A DNA stretch of 64,000 nt from Sphingopyxis sp. HIX (GTDB lineage Bacteria; Pseudomonadota; Alphaproteobacteria; Sphingomonadales; Sphingomonadaceae), in the NCBI RefSeq assembly GCF_001468285.1, contig NZ_LNSB01000012.1, positions 39,885 to 103,884 on the forward strand, read 5' to 3'. The position numbers were made by a program, and so were the translations under genes. Every line of letters begins with the position of its first letter. Position 1 is the stretch's first letter. Positions 1 to 8,255 of this stretch are shown one piece after another. Under the pieces are notes generated by a model that worked only from the letters and a program-made list of their open reading frames with translations, did not search any database and was not told the DNA's origin.

Positions 1-196
1 CTCTCCCCTAATTGATTCTATATGGTATGAGAAATTCGTACGCCGAGGTGAACGGGTCGTCAACTTCATATTCTAGCCGAGGTCGCAAGATCTCGGCCTT
101 CATGCGCCGTAGCGCATCGATCAAGTCGACGTATCCATACCTATTAGTATATATGCACCTTGACCGGCCGGGCAGCAGTCCGATAGGCGTACTGCT

Positions 197-826
197 ATGT
201 CCGGCACCCAATCAATCAAACACGCGGGGGGCGAAGTCCACAGTACACCCCCCTCCCGCGCACTGAAGCGCGGCCCGAAGCGCAAGCTCGACGAAGATCA
301 CTGGTTTGAGGCGGCGCTGGACGCGATGGCGATCGGCGGCGTGGAGCGGGTGAGGATTGACCGCCTTGCCGCTGATCTTGGCGTCACCAAGGGCAGTTTC
401 TATGTCCTTTTTCGGTCACGCGAGGCGTTTCTGGACGAACTCCTTGCCCATTGGCGCCGGATTTCCACCTTGCAGGTGATTGCAGAACTGAGTGCAATCA
501 ACGAGCCGCCCCTCGATCGCCTGGCCCGCGTCTTTGCCATCTCAACCTCCGATCGCGCCAAACGACGGGCGCGCATCGAGGCAGGATTTCGCCTTTGGGC
601 ATATGATGATCTCCGCGCCTCCCAAACGATGAGGGAAATCGATCACCATCGCCTCCTCTATTTCCAATCTGTGGTCGCAGCCGCTGGGATACCCGCAGAT
701 GACGCCCGGCCACGGGCGTTTCTCATCTACTCCTACCTGATTGGCGATGCGATGCTGGCGGCCGGGCAGGATGATCTACGGGAAGTATGCAGAGCCTTTC
801 TGTCGACCGGAAGCCAGCGGCAATAA
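197..826 (+). CDS. TetR/AcrR family transcriptional regulator
   Basis: A 209-residue protein. Residues about 30-75 form a TetR-type helix-turn-helix (FEAALDAMAIGGVERVRIDR, then LAADLGVTKGSFYVLFRSRE). The rest is an unassigned helical ligand-binding domain. TetR proteins are usually ligand-released repressors. The start is uncertain because no clear ribosome-binding site precedes the ATG at 197 and the first 25 residues look like a linker. It stands alone at the left edge, transcribed away from the window edge, so its target cannot be read from context. It may belong to the catabolic island or to flanking DNA. Confidence 0.85.
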   Translation: MSGTQSIKHAGGEVHSTPPSRALKRGPKRKLDEDHWFEAALDAMAIGGVERVRIDRLAADLGVTKGSFYVLFRSREAFLDELLAHWRRISTLQVIAELSAINEPPLDRLARVFAISTSDRAKRRARIEAGFRLWAYDDLRASQTMREIDHHRLLYFQSVVAAAGIPADDARPRAFLIYSYLIGDAMLAAGQDDLREVCRAFLSTGSQRQ

Positions 827-1133
827 TCATTCATGGCCCGGTAGCGCCTCGTTCGCTCACCAAAGCACTCGCCAAATATGGCTGCGAACGCGCGGTCGGC
901 TGACACACGAGACCGCAATGGTTCACAATTTCCGCCGAGCGGGCTGACGGAACCGTGAAGACTGTCGGATGCTCCAGCGACATGCCGGCCTCGTCATGGA
1001 CATCGAGGAGCTTGGGCGAGATATTGATGTGCTTCGGCCCTTGGCGGAGCGCTTCGCGTCGTCGCAGGAGGGGGCGCCGAAGTTCAGTCGGAACCGAACC
1101 TGCCGCGGCTCCAGAACATAATGGCATATTGCA
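827..1133. other. Intergenic stretch without a credible gene
   Basis: About 300 bases between the converging TetR and GntR genes. Short open frames on the minus strand (about 831-1216) have no recognisable domain and shift frame with respect to each other, so a decayed gene is possible but cannot be demonstrated. No clear terminator hairpin was found. Confidence 0.4.
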
Positions 1134-1835
1134 TCAAGAGAGACAGGATTTCGCCAGACCCTCGATGTGGATCCGGGCGGCGGCTTTGGATCCTTCCACA
1201 TCTCCTGCGGACACATTCTCGATCAGCCCGTTAAGCCGGTCCTGAAATCCTCGCAAGTCAGGCGCTGTGTCTGAGGATTGCATGACGAAGAAATTCGCCA
1301 TGCTGATTAACGATCCGAATTTCTGGCTTATGAGCGGCGATCCAGCCATCGCGTGAACAATGTCGAGGAGTTCCTTGCCTCGCAGGAGCTTTTCGCTATC
1401 CGCAAGGCCGTCCCATTCACCGGCGAGTGTGCGCATGGCGACGATGATGGTCCGTCGCCCTCCTTCGCCGCGCGCAGCCGCAAGGCCGGCAAACTCCTCC
1501 TCCACAAGGACGAGGCAGCGGAAAAAATCGTCGATTCTTCCCGGACTCGGATGGACTACATCACAGCCGACCTGAGGCACGACGCGGACATATCCCTCTA
1601 CCGCCAGCGCATTTAGCGCAGCTCCGATCGGTTGCCGGCTGGCACCGGTTTCCGCAGCGAGGTCGTTCACGATTATCCGATCGCCGAAGCGATATTTCCC
1701 GCAGATCAGTCGGCATAACAGTTCGTCATAGAGCGTGTCCCGCTTGTTGGCGCTCATCGCTCGAGCCTCGCGCTCGCTATTCGGACGTTGGTTAGCCCCG
1801 CCCGGACCCAAGCGATCCCTAGTCTCATCCGACAA
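1134..1835 (-). CDS. GntR family transcriptional regulator (FadR/FCD type)
   Basis: A 233-residue protein, or 207 residues if translation starts at the internal ATG at 1757. The N-terminal winged helix is recognisable (YDELLCRLICGKYRFGDRII, then NDLAAETGASRQPIGAALNA). The C-terminal part fits an FCD all-helical effector domain, ending with the usual ARIHIEGL helix. GntR/FCD regulators commonly repress catabolic operons and respond to organic acids. The gene lies directly downstream of the CoA-transferase and overlaps it by 11 bases if the 1835 start is used, so the two are probably co-transcribed. It is a candidate regulator of that neighbour or of the wider cluster. Confidence 0.85.
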   Translation of the reverse strand: MSDETRDRLGPGGANQRPNSEREARAMSANKRDTLYDELLCRLICGKYRFGDRIIVNDLAAETGASRQPIGAALNALAVEGYVRVVPQVGCDVVHPSPGRIDDFFRCLVLVEEEFAGLAAARGEGGRRTIIVAMRTLAGEWDGLADSEKLLRGKELLDIVHAMAGSPLISQKFGSLISMANFFVMQSSDTAPDLRGFQDRLNGLIENVSAGDVEGSKAAARIHIEGLAKSCLS

Positions 1836-3030
1836 TGCCCCGAGCCCGCAAAGCGGCGATTTGGCCGGAGTTCAAACCGAGGTCGCGAGCCAGAATTTCG
1901 TCGGTGTTTTCACCGAGCATCGGTGGCGCGCTCGAAGCGACAGCCCGCTTCCCGTCGATCATGATCGGGCTTGCGACGCCGGGAAGGTCACCGAGCTGCT
2001 CATGTTGGAGTTCGACCTTCATTCCCCGGTGCCGGACATGAGGATCGGCAAATACGTCGGCGATCTCGTTGATCGGCCCTGCCGGGACACCGGCCGCGTC
2101 CAGCCTCTCGATCCATGTGTCGGCGCTGGCTGCGGTGAACAACGGGACCAGTTCGCACTCAAGCGCAGACTTGTGAACGGCGCGGGAGCCATTGGTGGCG
2201 AAGCGGGGATCTTCTGCAAGATCCGGGCGGCCGACCGCTTCACACAATCGCCGGAATTGCGAATCATTTCCTATCGCGAGATTGATCCCGCGGTCAGCGG
2301 CCAGGAATGATTGATAGGGAACGATGTTGGGATGCGCATTCCCGTAGCGGGGCGGGTTCTGCCCGGTCGCAAAATAGTTGAAGGCCTGATTTGCGAGCGT
2401 CGCGACCGTTACGTCGAGCAAGGAAACGTCGAGATGACAACCGGAGCCGGTGCGACCCTGCTTGAAGAGAGCGGCAAGGATCGCAGCCGTGGCGTATAGG
2501 CCGGTCATGATATCCGATAGCGCGACGCCTGTTTTCATGGGACCGCTTTCGGCAGAGCCCGTCACGCTCATCAGGCCTCCCATGCCCTGAGCGATAAAGT
2601 CGTAGCCCGGGCGGCCGCTGTAGGGGCCATCCTGGCCAAATCCCGTGACCGAGCAATAGACCAGCCGGGGATTAAGAGAGCGCAGGCTTTCCGCGTCCAA
2701 TCCATATCGCTTGAGCACGCCAACCTTGAAATTCTCGACGACGACGTCGGAGCCGGCGGCCAGGGTCCGGATGAGTTCCTGACCTTCGGAGCTGGCGAAG
2801 TCGGCGGCGAGCGCCAGCTTGCCGCGATTTGCGCACAAGTAATAGGCCGAAGTCTGCACATCATTCCGGTGCAGCCATGGTGGACCCCATTTACGCGTAT
2901 CGTCCCCCTCCTGCGGTCGTTCGACCTTGATCACGGTGGCCCCCATATCGGCCATGAGCTGCGTCGCCCATGGCCCAGCCAGCACGCGACTCAGGTCAAG
3001 AATCCGGACGCCCTCGAGCAACCGGCTCAT
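1825..3030 (-). CDS. CaiB/BaiF family (class III) CoA-transferase
   Basis: A 401-residue protein of the usual family length. The N-terminus carries the typical GVRILDLSRVLAGPWATQ segment, followed by ADMGATVIKVERP and DDTRKWGPP. The family active-site Asp is in the GYDFIAQGMGGLM region. These enzymes move CoA between carboxylic acids; substrates include carnitine, oxalate, benzylsuccinate and 2-methylacyl acids. Here it could activate an aromatic or aliphatic acid produced by the neighbouring pathways, but the substrate cannot be assigned. The GntR gene follows in the same direction. Confidence 0.88.
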   Translation of the reverse strand: MSRLLEGVRILDLSRVLAGPWATQLMADMGATVIKVERPQEGDDTRKWGPPWLHRNDVQTSAYYLCANRGKLALAADFASSEGQELIRTLAAGSDVVVENFKVGVLKRYGLDAESLRSLNPRLVYCSVTGFGQDGPYSGRPGYDFIAQGMGGLMSVTGSAESGPMKTGVALSDIMTGLYATAAILAALFKQGRTGSGCHLDVSLLDVTVATLANQAFNYFATGQNPPRYGNAHPNIVPYQSFLAADRGINLAIGNDSQFRRLCEAVGRPDLAEDPRFATNGSRAVHKSALECELVPLFTAASADTWIERLDAAGVPAGPINEIADVFADPHVRHRGMKVELQHEQLGDLPGVASPIMIDGKRAVASSAPPMLGENTDEILARDLGLNSGQIAALRARGIVG

Positions 3031-3530
3031 TGCTCACATCTCTTCGCGAAGGGCCCGCTTGTCATCTTAACGTCTCGACCCGGACGTCGCATGGCGCATC
3101 ACGCCGCCCCGCTCGTGGCGAAGTGACATCAGGCCCGGCTTCCAGATGCCCAAGCCCGAGCAAGCCGTTCCACGACGCCGACTGCCCAAGATATTTCACA
3201 TCCGAATCCATCAGCACTCCATCTCGGCTCACGGTGGAGACGCCGGAGCGGGCCGGGAAGAATTGCCGGCGCGTCGCGCTGCGATCGGAGCGATCGTCGC
3301 GCTGACGGATCTACCGGTCCTTTCCGGGTCAGCATGTCGCGATCGGGCCAGCTCCTCGACAAGCCCGCCACATCGCTGTTCGTCCCGGAAATCCATGTCG
3401 CCCTCACCCCGCTATTGCATTACGACGAATGTGATGCACTATGTGCAATACTCAATGGCTCAGCAAGGCTCGTTATTCAAGCCTGTTCGCTTGATCCGGA
3501 GAGCGACCGCGCAACCCGGAAAAGGAGCTG
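3031..3530. other. Divergent intergenic region between CoA-transferase and DMT transporter
   Basis: About 500 bases without a convincing gene. The overlapping short frames here have no family features. It should contain the divergent promoters for the CoA-transferase/GntR pair and the transporter. It also holds the inverted repeat at 3435-3447 described separately. Confidence 0.5.
3435..3449. promoter_or_regulatory. Inverted repeat TGCAC-TAT-GTGCA, candidate operator
   Basis: Perfect 5-base arms with a 3-base spacer. Read on the minus strand, 3439-3449 is ATTGCACATAG, identical to 15742-15752. It lies about 80-100 bases upstream of the DMT transporter and belongs to the recurring RTTGCACNAT element seen across the catabolic region. 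Binding of a regulator is inferred only. Confidence 0.5.
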
Positions 3531-4511
3531 TTGAATGTCGGTAAGCATATGATGGCCGTTCGCGACCGGATTTGGGGCTCGGCGAGCCTGCTACTGTGTT
3601 CCGCGTCGCTTTTCTGGGCACTCAACCCCATCGTCGCGCGGGCCGTCCACCATCTGGTGTCACCCTTGGGGATGGCGTTCTGGCGGTGGGTCGTGGCTAT
3701 GGGCGTCGGTATGATCTTCGCCTGGCCGCATCTTGTCGACGACCGCCGGGAAATCCTGCGCGAGTGGAAAATGCTCGCGCTGCTCGGAACCTTGGGTATC
3801 GGGGCGTTTGCCCTCGTCGTCTATTGGGGGCTTCAATATACCACGGCGACGAACAATCTGATGATGCAAGGCGCGATGCCGTCTATGATCCTGCTTCTTT
3901 CAACACTGGTCTTCAGAGACAAGATCACGCCTGGCCAGCTCGTGGGCACTCTGGTTTCCCTCGCAGGACTATTGGTGATCGTGGCGCAGGGCAGCATGGC
4001 GAACCTGCTCGCCATGACATTCAACCGCGGGGATGCCGCCGCGCTCTTCGGCGTTTTTCTTTATTCGCTATATTCGACGCTGCTGCGCAAACGGCCCGCG
4101 ATCCATCAGCTAAGCTTCCTGGTCACCCTGTTCGGTGTCGGGGCGGCCAGTATCGCGCTGCCATATTCCCTGGAGATCGCCCAGGGCCATTACATGGCGG
4201 CACGGGCCGAGGTCGTTCTTGCCATTCTCTATGTGGGAATATTCCCGTCGCTTCTCGCCTACTTCTTCTTCAATCGATCAGTCGACCTCATCGGCATCTC
4301 CCGCGCCAGCATCTATATGAACCTGCCGCCGATATTCGGGGTTGGACTTGCGATCCTGCTGCTGGGCGAGCGCCTCGCGCCGTTTCACCTCGTGGGTGCG
4401 GTGCTCGTGGCGTCGGGCGTTTTCCTGGCGACGCGCCGAGGGGCCGAGGCCTCGCCCACGGTCGGCGAAGCAGAGCCCAAGGCAGCCGAAGCTGAGCCGA
4501 TCTCACGCTAG
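3531..4511 (+). CDS. EamA/DMT family membrane transporter
   Basis: About 320 residues with roughly ten hydrophobic segments in two repeats, the classical drug/metabolite transporter fold. EamA features include the LVSPLGMAFWRW segment in the first half and ASIYMNLPPIFGVGLAILLL in the second. It would sit in the inner membrane and export or import a small metabolite. The start is ambiguous. A TTG at 3531 and ATGs at 3549 and 3552 are in frame, while the strong AAAAGGAG at 3520-3527 is best placed for an out-of-frame ATG at 3535 that stops after five codons at the overlapping TGA (3550-3552). The C-terminal 25 residues are Glu/Ala/Pro rich and probably cytoplasmic. Confidence 0.85.
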   Translation: MNVGKHMMAVRDRIWGSASLLLCSASLFWALNPIVARAVHHLVSPLGMAFWRWVVAMGVGMIFAWPHLVDDRREILREWKMLALLGTLGIGAFALVVYWGLQYTTATNNLMMQGAMPSMILLLSTLVFRDKITPGQLVGTLVSLAGLLVIVAQGSMANLLAMTFNRGDAAALFGVFLYSLYSTLLRKRPAIHQLSFLVTLFGVGAASIALPYSLEIAQGHYMAARAEVVLAILYVGIFPSLLAYFFFNRSVDLIGISRASIYMNLPPIFGVGLAILLLGERLAPFHLVGAVLVASGVFLATRRGAEASPTVGEAEPKAAEAEPISR

Positions 4512-4656
4512 GGCGCAGGCGGATTTCCAGCTTTGCGGGGCCCTTATGGCGCCGGGGATCGCACGCGTGGCGCCATGACCGCATAGGAATGCACCCGTTC
4601 CCGACCAAGAAACGCCTTTGCATTGCGCGCGATGAATTGTATCTAACGAGCTTATA

Positions 4657-5607
4657 GTGATCGTGGTTCGCGCTTTCTGTGACGGGCCGCGGAGTTGCAT
4701 AGACTGGAATGGAAATACTTTGGAACGACTCGGCAAGAGCGTGCGCAAGACGAACGTGGAAGACGACAACATCGCACCCTCCGAGGCGCCTGCCCAAACT
4801 GGTTCGCGGGCACCCCGATCGGCTCAGGCCCCAAGGCCCCGGAAGAGTATCCAGTCGGTCGAGACCGGCGTCCGCGTGCTTGAAGCTCTCATTTCCTGCC
4901 CTGGCGGCTGTGCTCCCCTACGAGACATCGCGGCCGCTGCGGCCATGTCGCGGAGTCAGGCTCACCGTTATCTCCTGGCCTATATCAACACCGGGCTGGT
5001 TCAGCAGGAGCCTTCCGACGGCCGATATTCGCTTGGCCCGATGGCCCTCAAGGTCGGCCTATCCGCCCTTTCGCGGCTCGATGTGATCCGGATTACGACC
5101 GCCTACCTGCGGCAACTCGCCGATGACCTTCAAACCACGGGGCTGCTCACGATCTGGGGCGACTATGGCCCGACGATTATCCGCTGGCTCGACGGAGGCG
5201 TTCCCATAGCGACGTCGCTGCACGTGGGTTCGGTCCTTCCGATCCAGCACTCCTCGGCAGGCCTGACGTTCATGGCCTTCCAGCCGCCGCTTGCCTATAA
5301 AACCCTCCTCGAGCGCGAGCGGGCGACTCGCGCGGCGATCGACGAGACGGAACTTCAGGGAATGCTGTTCGAGATCCGGCGTCAGGGCTATGCCAAGGTT
5401 GACGGTCAGGTCGTACCTGGGCTTGCCGCCATCTCGGTGCCTATTTTCGACATGCAGGGCAAGACGGTAGCCGTGATCGGTGTCCTTGGCCGGATGTCCG
5501 ACAAGCACTTCTTCTGCCAGGGCAATGTTGACAAGGTGAAAGCCGCGGCCAATGAGGCGAGTCTCGCGATGGGATGGCAGCCGGATGAGGCGCGTGCTGC
5601 ATCCTGA
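4657..5607 (+). CDS. IclR family transcriptional regulator
   Basis: 316 residues from a GTG at 4657. A later GTG at 4741 is equally possible because the conserved part starts near residue 66 with QSVETGVRVLEAL. The N-terminal winged helix (PLRDIAAAAAMSRSQAHRYL, then DGRYSLGPMALKVG) is followed by an IclR effector domain with the typical STAG-like segment (LPIQHSSAGLTFMAF) and a C-terminal AAISVPIFDMQGKTVAVIGV. IclR members often control aromatic catabolism (PcaR, PobR, MhpR-like). It is the best-placed pathway regulator before the UbiX/UbiD/flavocytochrome operon and a candidate reader of the repeated RTTGCACNAT sites. Confidence 0.88.
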   Translation: MIVVRAFCDGPRSCIDWNGNTLERLGKSVRKTNVEDDNIAPSEAPAQTGSRAPRSAQAPRPRKSIQSVETGVRVLEALISCPGGCAPLRDIAAAAAMSRSQAHRYLLAYINTGLVQQEPSDGRYSLGPMALKVGLSALSRLDVIRITTAYLRQLADDLQTTGLLTIWGDYGPTIIRWLDGGVPIATSLHVGSVLPIQHSSAGLTFMAFQPPLAYKTLLERERATRAAIDETELQGMLFEIRRQGYAKVDGQVVPGLAAISVPIFDMQGKTVAVIGVLGRMSDKHFFCQGNVDKVKAAANEASLAMGWQPDEARAAS

Positions 5608-5670
5608 ACCGGCGCTCGCGGTATCGTCGCCTGCTGAGCCCGGTCTTTAAGGCCACTCGGTGGTCAGGCG

Positions 5671-6216
5671 ATGATTGAACTCGACCCGGACTTTTTCTGG
5701 AATTTCTCTCTAGACGCCTACGCTCGCCCCGGTGTTGCCCGCCTGTGCCTGACCTTGCAGGACGATCATGGGCTCGACGTCAATGTCCTGCTGTTCTGCT
5801 GCTGGATCGCGCAAAGCCGGTCGGCACCGGTCGCAGAATGCGACATCGAGCGTCTCGTGGGCGAGGTCGCACCGACCAACGTCGAGGTGGTTTGGCCGCT
5901 CCGTCGCGCGCGCAGATGGCTGAAGGCGGCAGCAGAGGCCGAAGATGATATCGCTCCAGCGGCTGCGCGCACCCGTGCCCTGGTGAAAGAGGCAGAACTT
6001 GCAGGCGAACGCCTCGTACAACAGATATTGGCGACGTCGGCGCGGCTATCGTCGGCCGCGAGCATTCAAAACCCCGTTGACGCGGCAGATCTGAGCCTCG
6101 CTGCCTATGCCCGTGCAACCGGTGCAATCGCCGCAGGCCCAGATCTTCGCCACCTCGCGAGGCTCATCCTCCAGTCGGCCGGGCCAGCGGCTTCGGCGGA
6201 ACCTTTGCAGTCTTGA
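5671..6216 (+). CDS. TIGR02444 (DUF2390) family protein
   Basis: 181 residues with the family signature near the N-terminus: FWNFSLDAYARPGVARLCL, then LQDDHGLDVNVLLFCCWIA. The remainder is helical. The function of this family is unknown, although homologues are common in proteobacteria. It follows the IclR gene by 63 bases on the same strand. Its 3' end overlaps the convergent cytochrome c gene by 53 bases, which is unusual and may couple their expression or simply reflect compaction. Confidence 0.8.
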   Translation: MIELDPDFFWNFSLDAYARPGVARLCLTLQDDHGLDVNVLLFCCWIAQSRSAPVAECDIERLVGEVAPTNVEVVWPLRRARRWLKAAAEAEDDIAPAAARTRALVKEAELAGERLVQQILATSARLSSAASIQNPVDAADLSLAAYARATGAIAAGPDLRHLARLILQSAGPAASAEPLQS

Positions 6217-6523
6217 GATAGGTTATGAGGAGTTGGAGATCGTCTTCCGATATCTCGGTCGGCCGAAACGGCGGCATCTCGACAAGACCGTTGCGCACGA
6301 CCGAATGGACATAATCGCCGTCGAGGTCGGTTCGGCCGATCAGCGAAGCGACCGGGCGATCAAGCTCCTGAAGAAGCATCGTTCCGGGATGACCCGGACC
6401 CGGATCGTGGCAGCCCGCGCAGTGGAGGGCGTAGAGTTCCATCCCGTCCGGCTTGACCTCCCCGTTCTGCTTCGAGCAGGCTGCGAGTATCAGCAGGGCG
6501 ATAGCCGGAATTCCCATCTTCAT
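6164..6523 (-). CDS. Small c-type cytochrome lipoprotein, partner of the p-cresol methylhydroxylase-like flavoprotein
   Basis: About 119 residues from the ATG at 6523. The longer frame to 6559 would overlap the upstream flavoprotein gene. The N-terminus is a lipoprotein signal (MGIPAIALLILAAC), so the protein is probably exported and lipidated. A single haem c site, CAGCH, occurs at about residues 36-40, and a distal Met is available in the NGLVEMPPFRP segment. In p-cresol methylhydroxylase and eugenol hydroxylase a small cytochrome c subunit accepts electrons from the flavoprotein. Its position as last gene of this operon, 22 bases after a flavoprotein of that family, supports the same role. 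Confidence 0.85.
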   Translation of the reverse strand: MKMGIPAIALLILAACSKQNGEVKPDGMELYALHCAGCHDPGPGHPGTMLLQELDRPVASLIGRTDLDGDYVHSVVRNGLVEMPPFRPTEISEDDLQLLITYLKTAKVPPKPLARPTGG

Positions 6524-6545
6524 GGTTCGAGCTCCTCTGCGCCGC

Positions 6546-8006
6546 TCAGGCAGAAACAAAAAGATTTGCGGGATCGAGCGCGCGCTTGACCCGGGCGTGG
6601 AGCTGCGCCGTGGCGCCGCTCTCGTAACTTGCCCGAGCAGCCCCCGTCAGCGAAGCTTCCACATGCGTCTGACCGAAACCGGCGCTCGCTTGCGCTTCGA
6701 TGATTTCCTGCGCGCAGGTTCGAACCTTCCCGTTACCCTCGCTGCTTCCATTCCAGCAAATATGCTGCAGATGCTGAGCGGAGCGCCAAATTGCGTTGGT
6801 TTCTGTCAACAAGTCGAACCCATGACGCCCGGCAGCGTCCCGCGACAGCTCGTAGAGGCGCAAGACGTCCGCGCCGTCGACGGGGCTCACGGGGCTGACG
6901 CGCATCGACGATCCGCCGGCCCATGCAGGCACGCGCCCCGGAGGCGCGCCGACGGAACCGCTCATCATGCCGGCCCGCCAATCCCACAACCCGCGGTTCG
7001 CGAAGTCCGTGCCCGACAGAATGCGCGCGCCGCTGATCGACGAGAAAGCATCCGAGATCATCGACCAGGCAATGGAGACATTTTCGGGCAAGCCGTAAAG
7101 CGAGCCGTAGAGCGTCCAATATCCAAGACCTAACGACGCTCCGGCCTTTCCGATCTCGCTGGCCTTCATTGGTCCGGACCCGGCGAAGTCGCGTCGGGTC
7201 TTGCCCGCGAGGGCTGCCTCATGCAGGGCATTCGCGACCGCAACGCCGTTCGGAACCACCATGTTGGTCTTGAGCGGACCGAGCACGTCGAAGAGGGCCG
7301 CAAGGTCGTCTTCTCCCGGCACGGTTACCGCGAAAGGCTTGGCCGCGGGCGGACTGGGCATCAGCCAGAGGCCGACCTTCGTGACGATCCCGAGGTCGGA
7401 CTGCGTGAAGAGGCCGTCAACCCATGGGCCGTACCCGAATTTGAACAGCTGCCAGCATGTACTCTTGGGCATGGCTCCCATGCCCGTCCGCACGCTGCGA
7501 CCGTCGGCCAACATGACCTCGAGGCCACATTGCATGAGATAATGGTCTGCATATGGCGTATAACCGGCGCGGCGCTGGATGAAGGCATCTGCGACAGACT
7601 CATCGGGATCGCCGGGGCAATCGATCCCGAGTCTGAGGCCGCGCTCGCTGATATGCTCGGACAATTGCTGGAAGGTGACGCCAGGTTCGACCAGACAATA
7701 AGCGAGTTCCTCGTTCACCTCGAGGATCTTGTTCATGCGGGAAAGGTCGAGGATGATGATCTTGTCGCGCGCGGCTGCATCGCGCCCCGGCGCCGCTCGG
7801 GATGCCGGCTGGAGTGCGGCGCCTGCCGACCGTGCCGCGGCGAGGATCCTGGAAAGCTCCTCCTCGCCGGCCGGCGCGACAATCGCTATCGGCAGATTCC
7901 GTCCCGATCGAAACGGCGCCAACATCGCGGGATCGCGCGTCAAACTGGCGCCTCCCACCGAAGCTTCAATGGCGTTGACCGCCGCGGCTTGTCGCGTCGC
8001 GTCCAT
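6546..8006 (-). CDS. Degenerate FAD-linked oxidase of the VAO/p-cresol methylhydroxylase family
   Basis: 486 residues that align along the family length (LDLSRMNKILEVNEELAYCL, AGYTPYADHYLMQCGLEVML, DGLFTQSDLGIVTKVGLWLM). Hallmarks kept by its operon neighbour at 11222-12775 are missing. The FAD pyrophosphate loop GTGRNFAYGG is replaced by an Ala/Arg-rich stretch near residue 67. The active-site GEYRTH becomes GQTHVE, and the RDMHH segment is lost. It may therefore be a structural or regulatory subunit rather than an independent catalyst, for example in a heteromeric flavocytochrome with the intact paralogue and the cytochrome. It is the seventh of eight genes in the operon, 9 bases after the UbiD subunit D gene. 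Confidence 0.85.
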   Translation of the reverse strand: MDATRQAAAVNAIEASVGGASLTRDPAMLAPFRSGRNLPIAIVAPAGEEELSRILAAARSAGAALQPASRAAPGRDAAARDKIIILDLSRMNKILEVNEELAYCLVEPGVTFQQLSEHISERGLRLGIDCPGDPDESVADAFIQRRAGYTPYADHYLMQCGLEVMLADGRSVRTGMGAMPKSTCWQLFKFGYGPWVDGLFTQSDLGIVTKVGLWLMPSPPAAKPFAVTVPGEDDLAALFDVLGPLKTNMVVPNGVAVANALHEAALAGKTRRDFAGSGPMKASEIGKAGASLGLGYWTLYGSLYGLPENVSIAWSMISDAFSSISGARILSGTDFANRGLWDWRAGMMSGSVGAPPGRVPAWAGGSSMRVSPVSPVDGADVLRLYELSRDAAGRHGFDLLTETNAIWRSAQHLQHICWNGSSEGNGKVRTCAQEIIEAQASAGFGQTHVEASLTGAARASYESGATAQLHARVKRALDPANLFVSA

Positions 8007-8015
8007 TTGGAGCTC

Positions 8016-8255
8016 CTATTTCTGGAAGTTCGAAGGCTGGAGGACGACCGGGAACCGCCCGGGGTCCGAAATGTCGAGAGCGAATTCCCCGGCGCGCAGC
8101 TTGCGGTCGATCGCGCTTGCCGGCTCACTGTCGCGCCAGGAAAAGCAGCAATCGTTACAGCGCCAGATCGTCCAGACGGTCTCACCGTCATCGACACCGC
8201 GAAAATCGGCGGTGCTACCGTCGGATCCGCATCGTGGGCATTGCGCTGGCGTCAC
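8016..8255 (-). CDS. Subunit D of non-oxidative hydroxyarylic acid decarboxylase (VdcD/ShdD-like)
   Basis: 79 residues from a GTG at 8255 that overlaps the UbiD stop by four bases (GTGA). Two Cys pairs, CPRC near residue 6 and CNDC near residue 33, suggest a zinc-ribbon fold. The length and TIWRCNDCCFSWRDSEP match the small D subunits that accompany UbiD-type vanillate and 4-hydroxybenzoate decarboxylases (Vdc, Shd, Bsd systems). These subunits are needed for full decarboxylase activity, though their exact role is unsettled. The overlap with the decarboxylase gene argues for a fixed stoichiometric partner. Confidence 0.85.
   Translation of the reverse strand: MTPAQCPRCGSDGSTADFRGVDDGETVWTIWRCNDCCFSWRDSEPASAIDRKLRAGEFALDISDPGRFPVVLQPSNFQK

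Noticed and set aside
6546..8006. Pseudogene call for the degenerate flavoprotein
   Set aside because: The frame is full length with no stop or shift, and spacing to its neighbours is tight. Loss of motifs points to a changed role rather than decay.
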